Below are positions 10,750 through 22,076 of a stretch of 64,000 bases of DNA, in pieces. Origin of the DNA: Coprinellus micaceus. Its lineage: Eukaryota > Basidiomycota > Agaricomycetes > Agaricales > Psathyrellaceae. The position numbers were made by a program, and so were the translations under genes. How positions within the stretch are numbered: position 1 is the first letter of the stretch; every line of letters begins with the position of its first letter. The DNA lies in assembly GCA_951394405.1 (NCBI GenBank), contig OX596338.1:2294001-2358000 (forward strand), given 5' to 3'. The notes beneath the pieces were generated by a model, which did not search any database, was not told the DNA's origin, and saw nothing but the letters and a program-made list of their open reading frames with translations.

Positions 10750-12090
10750 GAGCGAGGGCTCAGGCGACGATGAGGACAATGACGGAAGGATCTCGAGGAC
10801 CCAGATGACTGCCTTCCCCCACCCAAATCAGCCACGTACGCTCGAGAAGTGAAACCATTATCAAAGATAGGTCGTAATCTCACCCCACCGAGAACGATGA
10901 ATCGACCGTCACTATCGAGCCCGCACCCTCCATTATAGCAACAGCGCCGGCATCATTGGCAGGGGCAACCTCGCCCCAAAGATGTCTACCACCCTCTCGT
11001 CAACTCTGTCGGCAGTGACGCCCAGCTTGTCCTCTAGCACACCCCTTTCATTAACCCCGTCGGCGTATTCGTATCGAACGCACCGATGTAGCAGGGATAT
11101 CCGAAATAGAACTGCGTCCCCTCCCTCTCCCTTCCCTATCGCCTCACATTCTCGACTACTTCGTCCAACCCCCCCTTCGGCGGCGCATCACCAATCGTTC
11201 AACGTATCTTCAACGACCTCGCCCTCTTCACAGCCAAGGAGCACTGCTACCTCCTTGAACTCAACGTTTAATTGTTTCATCCTGTACTTCCGACCCTTTA
11301 TCTGGCTCAACCTCAAGAACCAGGGTGACACCAACGTCAGTCCCCCACTCCCATCCCCATCCTCCGGCAGTGGCGACCCTCCTTCCTTGAAAGTAACGGC
11401 GTCACTGGCCTTGGACGCAATATCCTTTTCAAGTCGATGCGATATCGGTCAGGATGGCGACACTGAAGCTCCAAGGCACGACAATGATGACAACGAAGAG
11501 GATAGCAGGGATGGGCCTCAAATTGGCCAGCAGGAAACGCGTTTACGAGATTGGCACCGTCGGGACGAGGCTGCCCCATGATCGTGGTGACAGGTCAGTC
11601 CCGTAGTCCGTTTCTTGGAGTTGTGTCTCATAGCTCAGGTTTAGTACGAGTGTGAGTCCCTCCAAACTAGTGCGTCATCCACGTTTCTCTTCGTTGGCGT
11701 GCACGAACCTTGCTCCCAGTACGACGAATCCTGCACCACTGCATGGCTGGACCTCCTGGGCGACTGTCTTCACATCATCGGCCGGCCGTCTTATTCAATG
11801 AGCCCTGGGCCTAACTGGCACCCCCACTCCTCTCAGCACCGCCACGACCGTGAACGCAGGTACCCGACCGCAAGATTCTGCCCGGCCAATCTCGTCGGCT
11901 TCATGCTTGGAAGTGTATACACACTGGCCCATTGAGTGACGCTCAAAAGAGATGCATGTCGTCACCCACTTTTGCGCCCGACGGAGACAAATTTCAGACG
12001 CTCCTGCGCCTGGAATTTGACTTGGTCCAGGAATGGGACGACCGGTTATATGTTTACTTCGAAGTATGATTGGGAGGAGCGATACACGAT
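10750..12090 (+). pseudogene. decayed Sds3-like gene, copy 2 (tandem duplication)
   Basis: This segment repeats copy 1 in the same order with many changes. About 60 bases at 9321-9380 align with about 57 at 10890-10946, both running from an acidic GA-rich codon run to TTATAGCAACAG. CCTCAAATTGGCC at 9981 recurs at 11517, the start of the Sds3 core. Sequence at 10661-10718 aligns with 12030-12080 (TTTCAAAGTACGAT against CTTCGAAGTATGAT). Offsets run from about 1.37 to 1.57 kb, so the copies have gained and lost sequence. The core is broken by frameshifts here, and the open frame from the ATG at 10982 is Ser/Thr-rich without a domain. Confidence 0.5.
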
Positions 12091-12699
12091 GGATGAAACA
12101 GCTCAGCTGGAGGAAAGGGGACGAGAGAAGAGTTGGCAACTCCGCGGGCGGTTCTGAGGGAGGGAGATACAGAACCACGGAGAGCAGGGGGGTTGAGGCA
12201 AGGGGCGCGATAAGAGGCAATGCGAAGATAGGGAAGCGAGGGAGATGAAGCACACAGCAGATGAACACCGACCTTGACGGGATCGTGATTGTAAACGCGA
12301 GGATTTTCTCTAGCAACAGTAGTACAACCAAGAAGACCGACCGCCCCCCTCCGAGGTGACACGCGCATTCGGCGCGTACTGTGACACCTGGCACCCTACC
12401 ATCCACCATCCACCACGTGGTTCGCATCATCATCACCACCGACCACCAGCACCACCGCTGGCACGGCCTCCCTCTCACCCTCCACCTACTTTCCACCTGG
12501 CAGGCACCCTACGCATCCAGAGATTATGAAGGCCTCCATCCGTCAGATGTGACCCCTTCGGGACCAATCTAGATGGTGGTCAGGAAGCTTTCAGAGTCGT
12601 TAGCACACACCTCATGCCGGAGACGAGCAGGACAGGTCCATACTTGTCCCCCTTCCCTTTGACCCATTCCTCTCCCCAGTAGTCCCCCACCCACACACG

Positions 12700-13320
12700 T
12701 TGACGGCCCCTCGGTCCTTGGAGTCCTGCAGATGCCCTAATTACTCGAGTTCTGCGGCACCACAAAATCAATTCCCAAGTCCCAATACATCAACCCCCTT
12801 CGGGATTGGCGACGGGGTCGTCGCTTCCCCTCCCCGACGACCTCCTCCGAATCAGAGCCCCAGCTCATCGTCGAATTACAATAGAAACGCCGCTGTCCAG
12901 GTGTGCACTCATATGGCCCCGCACCTCCCTCGATGTGAAGCGGGTCGTCGCATGTCCGGTCTGAACCCGAAACCATCTCCGTCGCTTTCGAGCAAACCTA
13001 GCAGGGTCACCGCGCTACCCGGTCATCCTGTGCTTCCTCTTCAGGCCTCGGACCTCTTTGGCGTCCAACTACCTTGACGAGCACCCCTGCATCGCCGCCG
13101 TCCTGCGGAAGGTCTCAGAGTGGTCTTGTGCGACCTGGAGCGTATCTACCTCCGGCGTCTGCTGGGCCCAGTCAACGGTCACCTTCTCCATCAAGTCGAC
13201 TGGGGCTTCTTCTGTTACGTCTCGCGCTGCCTCCTAGTCTGCCTGGACCTGGAAGGGAGAGGGCAGCTGTTGAGTGGAATAAAGAGGTGGTCTGCCGCCC
13301 CTACCACTGTCGGAGATGAG
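12700..13320 (+). pseudogene. likely C-terminal remnant of the Sds3-like gene
   Basis: A Pro/Ser-rich frame (QNQFPSPNTSTPFGIGD at about 12769) is followed in another frame by HVRSEPETISVAFEQT, flanked by two in-frame stops, and then by a Pro/Ser-rich tail. Sds3-type proteins of basidiomycetes often have such a disordered C-terminal half, and the position right after the two core copies fits. The assignment to the same gene is inference. The in-frame stops show directly that this frame is not translated as it stands. Confidence 0.35.
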
Positions 13321-15014
13321 CACCCTAGATGGTGGATGGCACTAGTCAAATATCTACTATGTTTCATGACTGATTTGTCTCTCTTGCGTCCCTGCCCACC
13401 CGCCTCTTGGTCATCCATTTATTCACTGCGCCATGACGTCTTAATGAACGCTATCCACGATCTACTTACCGTATTTCTTCCCTTCCGCCTGCCCTCTCCT
13501 TTCTCCCCCTCTTTATGACCTTTGTTTCTCGTCCCAGTGTCCATTCTCAACCGCCTCGCTTTCCACAGCTCTTCTCTCTATCATATATTGAGGTTATTAG
13601 GTTGAATCACCGCAGGACGGATGGGTTAGTGTTTTTCTCCCTTTCCTACCCTGGACACGTCTTCCGAATTTGTGTACGATGGCTACTTCGATGGGGTTGG
13701 CATAATCGATCTTAGGGGACTTAACATTGGCGTTTTGTTGCAACTTGCGGATTTGGTTCCTTTCTACTGCACTTCCAGGCTCGTCAAGCTTTTAAGTCCG
13801 ACACCGCCCGACACCCACTTCGCTCCCTCTTACCCCAACGGCCCCATCAAGTTTAGGTTCGGCCCGTGGGTTCCCTTGTTCCCCTCCATCGGGACCCAAT
13901 TACCTTGATCCACACCCAAAAGCACCCCTCAGAACCGATATTCCCGTATTGACACCTGGTCGCAGGTGAGCATGCTACGTTTATGTATCCCCCTGTTGTG
14001 TAGGTATATCACAACTTTGGTACCCTACTGCAGTTCCGACCCTGAAGTGGCCGGTCCTCACTCCAGCCTCGCTCAGAACCCGTCTGCAGGCGTAGCTCAT
14101 CATGTCGAAACATGCTAGAGGTGAGAATTTAAATCGGCCCCCAACGGTAAGGAGCGTCTTGAACGCCTATAGCATGGTAGGAGCCACCCCAATTACTCAA
14201 TGAAGAGAGGATTATAGGTAGACCCAGTGTTGTCTCTTGAAGTTGATCCGTAGTATCACCGCATTTAGCTTCAAGCATATCGACGACGCACGAACAAATG
14301 CAAATTCCGATTCCAGCCTGGTAAGCGGTTGTAATGTCTGGTAATGTCTGGTTGACTTATGACAAGCCGACTGAAATGTATACCGTGAGAAATCAGCATG
14401 AGCCCAATCATATCTGATGTATCAGGTTATATCAGGACCCACCGAAAAACGTGATGTCCGAGTTCGATCAAGTACTTGTTATCCGTCTCCCATCTCCGGA
14501 CCCCCGGAGTCCCCTGTTCTCAAAATTTCTCGGTCGCCATAACACCCTAGAATGAACTGTCTCATTTACGCTGGACTGCGGCGCGAAATGGCCCTCCTTG
14601 GGTGGTGCGCTCCTCCCGCTGGCTCATCCTGGACCTGTCGTTTTTCGACCCCACTTTCTTCCAACAATTTTCCTCAAAATTTCTTCTGCATTTTATCTCT
14701 CTTGGAGAACTTTCAGTTTTTACTTCGTCAGCGTGTGCTCGCCCTCACGTTTCTGCAACGAAGGGTGCGCGTCGTGTGGGCAAGCCAAATCATGATGTAG
14801 CTGGTTAACTCGTAACGACTCCAACCTGTTCGTGCGGGTAACCTAGCAGAGGAGCGCTGCGTATTATCAACGCCACCGCAGTTCTTGGGCGAAACCGCCA
14901 AAGGGCGGGCAAAACCCTCAAAGATGAAAGGGGAAATAGTTCAGGCGGTGGAGGCGGTATGGCCCCGCTCCTCATTATTCAGCAACTCCATTTTCCACCC
15001 CGAAATCCTCCAGG
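13321..15014. other. 1.7 kb without a gene
   Basis: I see only short frames and pyrimidine-rich tracts. A 10-bp unit is repeated head to tail near 14330-14350 (GTAATGTCTG twice). The right end is the promoter of the secreted protein gene at 15254. Confidence 0.4.
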
Positions 15015-15022
15015 TATAAAAG
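15015..15022 (+). promoter_or_regulatory. TATA box of the double-psi beta-barrel gene
   Basis: TATAAAAG lies 239 bp before the start codon at 15254, followed by a pyrimidine-rich leader. A clear TATA box fits a strongly regulated secreted-protein gene. Confidence 0.6.
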
Positions 15023-15253
15023 GTCGGGGACCGCGCAGCGTCCCCTCTTTCTAGGTCTCGTAGCAATCCTCTTCCCGCAGCTCTACTCTCTCCCCACCAA
15101 CACTCCGACTCCCCATTCGTACTCGTCTCGCTGGTCGATTCGCTCTTTGACTCAACACTCGACGAGAAACACAGCACGCACTTGTTGCCTGCTTCCTTCC
15201 ACTCTTTACCTGCATTCTACTGAGCCAACAAGGGCTAGTTCTTGGGCACCACC

Positions 15254-16535
15254 ATGCAATTCATTCTGCTTTCTGCACTTGTTGCTACCAGTGCTGCGCT
15301 TGGCGGGCTGGCCTCGCCGCTGAGCAACCGCACCGAAGGAGACGCGAGCCTTCACAAGAGGTTCAGTAGCTCCAGGTGGACCTTCTACGACGTCGGCCTT
15401 GGTGCTTGCGGCGAAACCAATGTTAACTCTGACTATGTGAGCCTCCTTCCCTCTTTCCTAGTCTGTAGCGGCCCTAAACATTCTCTATTGTTGCAGATCG
15501 TTGCACTGAACGCTGATCAGTTCGGCTCCGGCTACCCTGGCCCCAACTGCGGCAAGAGCATTACTTTGAAGTACGGTGGCAAGACGGCCACTGCCAAGGT
15601 TATGGACCGCGTATGTACCCCCCCACATTTTCGCCTTTTGCCACGGTTGGCTGACTTCTGATCCAGTGCCCCGGGTGCCCTTATGGTGGTCTCGACCTCT
15701 CGAGAGGGCTATTTAACTACTTCGCATCTGAAGATGCGGGTGTGCTCACAGGTGAATGGGACTTCGTCGATTCATCGTCCGGAAGCTCGGCCACTACCAC
15801 CAAGGCGGAGACCACTTCTACCGCCAAGCCTGTGACCACCTCGACCAAGGCTGCTGCAACTACCTCTCGCACTCCCAACGCCACGACTAGAACCGCTACA
15901 ACGAAGGGGGCGGCTGCGACCACCTCACTGAGAGCCGCCACACGCGCTGCTTCCGTCAAGGCCACCGTCTCAGACTCCTCGACCCCCACCTCTTCCAGGC
16001 AAGTCCCTGCTCCTTTTTCGTCTGCTGCGGGGAGCACCCACAAGACTGCGACGGGTCCTTCCTCTTCGCACTCCGCGGCCTCACCCGCCGATGATGAGCA
16101 CTGCGAGGAGGGCAGGGAGAATTGCGAGTGCGACGATGGCGAAGTTCTCTCTTCGACAACTTCGACCTTTTCTTCCACCCTCGCCTCCCGTATTGCCGCC
16201 TACGCGCAGCCCACGACAACCTCGTCCGTTTTGCCTTTGATCTCATTCCGCAACTTGGAAGTTGACCATGCTTTCCATTCCACAGTGTCGCTCATGACTC
16301 GCGCTCCACCACCCACGCTGCTAGCACCAGGTCCCATACGGCCTCTGCTACCTCCACCGGTGACATCGCCTCGGCCGTCTCTGGCACTGCTTCTCTTCCA
16401 ACCAGTAGCGCTGCTGTCAACACCACCGATATCGACCAAATGAAGGGGGACCTCAAGCTCGTCGGCCAAATCCTGAACCACCTCGGTGACTTCTTTGACA
16501 AGTACTTCGACGCAGACAACAAGGACTCCAACTGA
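15254..16535 (+). CDS. secreted RlpA/barwin-like double-psi beta-barrel protein
   Basis: Four exons (15254-15436, 15497-15610, 15667-16223, 16286-16535) give 367 residues. A signal peptide of about 20 residues is followed by a dibasic site (LHKR), likely cut by Kex2, so the mature protein would begin near FSSSRWTFYD. Residues of about 40-130 form the barrel: GLGACGETN, a paired Cys at PNCGKSI, KTATAKVMDRCPGCP and LDLSRGLFNYF, ending with GEWDFV. This matches the rare-lipoprotein-A-like/expansin-related proteins of mushrooms, some annotated as riboflavin aldehyde-forming enzyme. A long Ser/Thr/Ala-rich, probably O-glycosylated region follows. The C-terminus is a short amphipathic helix (KLVGQILNHLGDFFDKYF). 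The last intron uses a weaker GTCCGT donor, chosen because it restores the frame. Cell-wall or extracellular action is likely; an enzymatic role is unproven. Confidence 0.8.
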
Positions 16536-17209
16536 GTTGGAGAATCCTGTCCGCTTCGCCCAGGGGCGAACAGTGTGCCGTCAAAGTGAATAACAGCCAC
16601 CAGAGCTGTACGTACCTATAAATTTGCTTCTGGTAGACTTACATGTGTCTCTTCCTGGGTTTTCTTTTACTTGTGCGTAGAATTGGGTACCACTGGTGGT
16701 CCCCTTTATATTTCGTCGGGTTTCAATGACAATGCCAATTAAATTGGCTCGCTAGGTGCCCTCGAACTTGGTCTTGTTGGGAATCCCCACTTGCTCTGGA
16801 TTCTCTGTCTTTCCGCCTTCACACAAGTCCAAACACTTCCAGGATGCATCACTTGGCGATGGTTTCAACCCCTTCGCCGACTTGGGTCGTGCGTCATAGA
16901 ATGAATTATTGTCATTGCCGGGACGAGGAAAACGGGTTGAATTTTTCGAAGTGGAGTCGCTTGGTCACATATGAGCAAATGCCGGGAGAAAACGTATACG
17001 AGAAGACGTGATTACCTGAGGGACAATCCCTGGCCGCTCTCGGCGTTGCAAAAGTCGGTGCTAGTCACTACTGATTGCTGAATGCTCGTTATACGGTTAA
17101 TGATACATGGAAACTCTTGGTAGTATACAGGGGATGCGTAGCATGCCTGCATGCATATGCGCGTCGCAAGCCTTTTGGGTAAAGGTTCAGAGGGCTAGAA
17201 GGGGTCGAA
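16536..17209. other. intergenic between convergent genes
   Basis: This holds the 3' trailers of the beta-barrel gene (plus) and of P5C reductase (minus). No gene is visible. Confidence 0.5.
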
Positions 17210-18390
17210 TTACTTCTTCGCTGGTTGCCCGAGCTCGCCCGCGCGCTCGGTTGCGACTTGGATGCCGCGAGCGATGGTCGACCGCACTTTGCCGTCTTCC
17301 AAGGCCAAGAGGCCAGCAATGGTGCACCCTCCAGGAGCTGCAGGGAGTTGCTCAGTTGACCGACCTGTAAAAGGGTGGGGAGATGAACAACATACTGGTT
17401 ACTGAGTCCTTGATCTGCGCTGGGTGGTTCTTGCCCTGTAAGACCATCCTCGCGGCGCCTTGCAGTGCTAAAGCAGCGATAGGTAAGTAAAGGTACCCCT
17501 CAGCCGCGTAGTGGAGTACTTACTTTGAGCAGCCAATTCGAGCGCCTCCGCTCGTGGTAAACCCATCATAACACCTCCGTCAGCCATCGCCTCGATGAAG
17601 AGGCACGCAAACGCCGGGCCCGACCCTGCAAGGGCCGTACATGCGTCAAAGTGCTTCTCGTCGAGGAACCTGCACCGGCCAATGGACGAGAAGATGTTCC
17701 GAATGATATTGTTGTCTGCGTCGGATTCGGGGCCTTCGGGGAGCGTCGAGACGACGGTCATACCCTCACGGATTTTACAGGGCGTGTTAGGCATGGCTCG
17801 GACGACTCGTGTCTCGGGGAGAACGAGGGCTTCGAGCTGGGAGATGGTGACTCCGGCGAGAATGCTGATGAGGAGCTTGCCGGCGAGGGCTTCCTTCATA
17901 CCTTCCTGTCCGAGGATACCTGCGGCCATCTGGGGTTTGCAACTAGACGCCGTGAGTTCAGGATGCCCCTCATGTCTCGTTAAATGAACGACGTACCCCA
18001 GGACCACGACATCTGCAGTCTTGACCGCATCAGCGTTTCGGCTGGAAGTTGCAACCTCAACGGTGCTACCGAGCCTCCCAAGCTCTGCGAACGTCCTCTC
18101 CAACTTGCGCGCGGACTCTTGCCTCCTCACGCATGCGATGAAACGAGTTGGGATGGCAGGATCGTCCGAGGTCGGGGTGAGGGTTCCTGGGGTATGCGAC
18201 TCCCACTTCAACTTGGAATTGGTGAGACCCTCGGAGATGGCCTTTGACGAGGCAGCTTCGAGGCTGTCGATGACTCCAGAGAGGACGGCGACGCCCATTG
18301 TTCCGCAACCTGATCCAAGACAAGTTGATTAGATTAGATTCGCGGCCTGGGGACGGTTGACGTACCCAGCATGCACAGTGTGTACCCCAT
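17210..18390 (-). CDS. PRO3: pyrroline-5-carboxylate reductase
   Basis: This enzyme reduces pyrroline-5-carboxylate to proline with NAD(P)H, the last step of proline synthesis. Five exons (18366-18390, 17997-18309, 17524-17942, 17396-17467, 17210-17337) give 318 residues. The 25-nt first exon supplies MGYTLCML and joins to GCGTMGVAVLSG, rebuilding the Rossmann glycine motif; without it the protein would lose its cofactor site. Further family marks are VVRAMPNTPC, the LAGSGPAFACLFIEAMADGG helix and the signature TTPGGCTIAGLLALEDG, which spans the last intron. Length is close to the fungal norm. The introns are 54-58 nt. Cytosolic location is expected because no targeting signal is seen. Confidence 0.95.
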
Positions 18391-19034
18391 GGCGAATATG
18401 AGAGTTGGAAGGAGTGTGAGTGTATGGGAGAGGAAGCGGTCGCTGGGTAAATTGAACGCGGCGTCGGAATAACTCGATGGATCGTTGTCGGCCGGGTGCT
18501 GCTGCTTTTATGCAGCCTCCACAAATCTTTTGATATCGGTGGAGTGCGCAGGGGCAACAGCCGTAAACATCGTCTACGCAATGACGACCGCGAATGGCGG
18601 GGCCAAGCAATATTTTGGGCCCCAGTTTGCGCTCTGTTACATACATAGTGGAGAGGGGTGTAGTTTCAGCCAGGGTCTGTTACCTATGAGCACATACACG
18701 TCCTATAGAGTCCGGCCGAATCTGGAGCGCTCGAGGCTATGAACAAATGCATAACAGCAGAGGACATGGGGATGTGAAGGTATATTGACTAGCCCGGAGA
18801 CAAACCCGAGACGAATACCAGAAACCACAAGGTTAAGTTAGAGAGCAAAGAGTGGAGACTAGCAACGAGAGAGAAAATGCGTCAGGGTAAAGGGAAATCG
18901 TCTGGATATCATGCGTGGGTGTGAGGCAGAGAATTGGATTCCGGATATACCAAGAAACCGTCGAAAAGGGTAGTCCATACGGAAATGAGAGGGAGGGGGG
19001 GGGCAAGAGCTCAGCGCTCAGGGCCCATCCACCT
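18391..19034. other. intergenic, no gene
   Basis: Promoter and 5' leader of P5C reductase on one side, 3' trailer of the Dcn1-like gene on the other. A G-run (GGGAGGGGGGGGGC) lies near 18991-19004. Confidence 0.5.
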
Positions 19035-21046
19035 CTACTCCGCGCCGGTCTGAGCCTTTTTCCAAGTGGCGAAGTCATCAAGAAGCGTTGGCCAGGCCTG
19101 TGGAGACAAATGGCACAGAAGAACGATCAGCTTGGGGTTTGAAGGTGACGAGTGAGGAAATGCGCACCCCGTCAGCTTCATAGTCCTTCAGGGATGGATC
19201 GACCGTTCGACAGAACTCTAGCATCTGAAAGTCAGAAATATGTGAGAAGCCGAGCGGAGCAAGGGTCTTGAGGGTGGAGAAAGTCGTACCATGCTCCAGA
19301 GGTCCTTGTTCGTCGCTTTATAACTGTCCTTTTCCTGTGGAGGCAAGGGTTTTCTAAGTGAGATAGGCATCTCGCCGTGGGGCCGCCAGGTGACTCACAG
19401 CAATGAACTCGAGAACGTCTTTCATAATGGGGTACTGTGGTGCGAGTAGTACCGACCAGAATGCACAAGACGTCTACACCGGGTAGGGGTTTAATAAACA
19501 AGCGCCCAAACAGAGAAGCTTTCGTGTGGTGCCTACCTCCATATCGATGTTCCTGGACCCTCTGAGCGAGCGCATCAGCAAACGTGCACGAAAATGACCG
19601 GTTAAAAACGCACTCTTGCTTCGCCAGCCCGAAACAATACGTGTAGAGCTTCCCGAACGCAGACTTGGTATCCTGAGCATACGTCATGTACACTGTCTTC
19701 TCATAGGTATCAGGGTCTTTCTTGCTTGTTGACTTCTTCACGGCACCTTGCTGCAAAATGAGCATATTCTGCAGGTCGTTGAGAGCGGCTGCGAGGGCTG
19801 GCAACGAAGCGATCCTATAACAACCGTCGGTCAACCCAAATCATCGGGGGAGAGGCGTGTCACATACTTTAAAGTGTCCATCCCTTTCGCCCACTCGTCC
19901 TTCGAGATTTTCGCCATCTCTTTGGCATCGACCTGCCATGCGAGAATGAGGGGCAATGCGCCCTCCAGGGGAATCCCGCTGTCCATGCAGAGTCCCTCGA
20001 AACCCTCGGGTCCAATGACATTGGGATCATCGCTGTCCACATACTTCTGGAAGAGGGCCAACGCGCGTTGTGCTGTGTACGGCTGGACTTTGAGCTCTGC
20101 GGGCGGCTGTGCTGGTTGGGGCACAACGGGTGTGGGAGGTGGTGGTGGTGTCGACGCGCGGGTTGAAGCTTGCTGCGTTGGTACGGAGGTAGTGGTAGAA
20201 GAAGAAGAAGCATCAGTGTTGCCGAGGCCGTTTAGAGCGGGGAGAGATGGTTGAGAGGCGTTGGCGGCCACCTTCTAGTTGTGAGCCTTTCATCGAAGCC
20301 CGTGCGGATCGTTTGACGTACCGACGGTGCCTTCTTGGTGGCCACGGGTTGTTGTGTAGGCTTGGTGTCATCGTCACTGTGGGCGCGTTTGACAGCGTTA
20401 GACGAGCAGCACGAGAAGAGGAAGAACGTCATGAGGAGAGCATACGCCAGAGGAGTTGGCTTTTGTACGAGAAGGGAAAGGGTGTGAGCGTGGAAGTTGA
20501 CAGTGCACAGCGCAGGCGCTTAGCCTCGAGGAAGCGGTTATGTAAGCAACTATAATTGGCGGAACCTGCGCGGCCAGGAACGCGTCCAGCTCGCGGTGGT
20601 CAAGGTGCAGAGGGAGGGAAACGGTCCTGAAGCAAGACACGGAACGCAACGTACCCGGATTTCACGGCCTTTTTCTTTTTCGGCGCCTTCTTGGTCTCCT
20701 TCGGTGCAGCTGACGCTTTGGCAGTGGTCGTCTTCGGGCGTTTGGTGGCGGGCTGGCAGGGGATGAGTTCGGTGACTAGAGCTAATCAAACGTAGGGTAT
20801 CCTTGCCTCAACGGGCTTGGTCGTAGCAGGGACAGAACTGCTTGTGGTGAGTGTTGTCTCAATTGATCAGGAAGTTATATACTCACTCGCCGGTGGCTAC
20901 AGCTACCTCCTTGTTCTGATTCCTCGTCGACCTCCTCGTCTCCGTCGCTACAGCAGAAGGTGCCGGGTCTTCAACGCGCTTACGCTGAACCGAGAGTCGG
21001 TACTTCAGCTTCGAAGTTGCAGGTTATGACTGACCTTTGGCGGCAT
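19035..21046 (-). CDS. Dcn1-like cullin neddylation E3 co-factor
   Basis: Dcn1 proteins help Ubc12 transfer Nedd8 onto cullins and so activate SCF ubiquitin ligases. The conserved PONY domain is spread over seven 3' exons (19868-20274 to 19035-19097): QRALALFQKYVDSDDPNVIG, GIPLEGALPLILAWQVDAKE, GSRNIDMETSCAFWSVLL, KDSYKATNKDLWSMMLEF and ADGAWPTLLDDFATW. The last carries the acidic end of the cullin-binding patch. My full model has 12 exons starting at 21046 with MPPKRKRVEDP, giving 389 residues with a Lys/Ala-rich N-terminus. It uses one GC-AG intron (20753-20806) and one long 278-nt intron (20377-20654). The sum stays in frame. A shorter form could start at the ATG at 20432 (MTFFLFSCC). The domain is secure; the N-terminus is tentative. 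Confidence 0.88.
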
Positions 21047-21601
21047 GTCTTCGGCACTGGCCAATTTCCAAAATCTCTACGAGTGGCGTCCTCGACGTTG
21101 GGTATGGTCTAAGATGTGGTCGGAGTCAGGAAGAGAGGGCCGTCGTTGCAATGCACGCCGTCGACGCGCCGTCGGGAAATTGCCACGTGACTTCGGCCCG
21201 ACGAGCGCTAATTCCTTCAGAGCAAGCGTGGTGGCACAAGGATCTCACCTATCGACCTCTGGCACCTCAATTTCGAGGAGTAAGATTCAGCTATCTTTTG
21301 GCAGGCTCTGCCCCCGTCCCACAAATGAGGCTGCTTGGATCCACAGCGCCCCCCGGGAATATACAAGGAGCACATTGATGTTATCCAACGCCCACAGCAT
21401 TCGCACCTCCGTCCAGTACAATGACACTCGTATAACCCCCTCTCCTGACACTGTTCGTCTACTTTCAGCGGCCACCTCGATCGGGAAGTTGTACTTCCAA
21501 CCTGGATTTGACTTCCGAAGGGCCACAATCATCCCATCGCACCGACACCGAGGAGTCCGCAATCAGCCTGCCATCGCGAGCACCTTTGTGTGTACTCTCT
21601 T
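21047..21601. other. upstream of the Dcn1-like gene, no gene
   Basis: No coherent gene is seen on either strand. The first 150 bases probably hold the Dcn1-like promoter. The right end is the target site of the inserted element. Confidence 0.4.
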
Positions 21602-22076
21602 AGAGCTAGTTCGGATACCAAACCTGGGTTTGGGTACAGGTTTGATGCCTCCCAAATCAATTCCCATGCGGTCGGGGCTGTCGGGCCCGTCAACACGACA
21701 GCTCGGATCCCGACGTGGCCGCGCTTTGACACCGCTTGCCGCTGTTGATGACAGCGTCCAAAGAGTTGCGCTCGCCGTCGAAAACAGGGAGGGCACTGTG
21801 TCACCCTTGAATTTAGTCACTTGCTGATACTTAGCACTGAGGATCTTAAATGCATGAGTGTGGGAAGGATAAAATATCGCTGTAAGAATCTAGTTGTTGA
21901 TACCAAAGGTCGTCGTCGCTGTGGGCAACGACGAGGGGGACTGATGAGCCCGACAACGCCAAGACAACGCCAGGCCCCTCGGGGACGTGACGCGGGCGGG
22001 TAGAGCCATGGGAATTGATTTGGGAGGCATCAAACCTGTACCCAAACCCAGGTTTGGTATCCGAACTAGCTCTTAG
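21602..22076. mobile_element. MITE-like element with 67-bp perfect inverted repeats
   Basis: Bases 21602-21668 and 22007-22073 are perfect inverted repeats over 67 positions. They start AGAGCTAGTTCGGATACC and contain an internal CAAACCTGGGTTTG motif. The octamer ACTCTCTT sits directly outside both ends (21594-21601 and 22077-22084), consistent with an 8-bp target-site duplication as made by hAT transposases. The right end carries three extra bases (TAG) before the duplication, so the exact terminus is ambiguous by a few bases; a 5-bp duplication with an 11-bp imperfect extension is the alternative. The 338-bp interior has no coding capacity. Identity of the arms suggests recent insertion. Confidence 0.8.
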
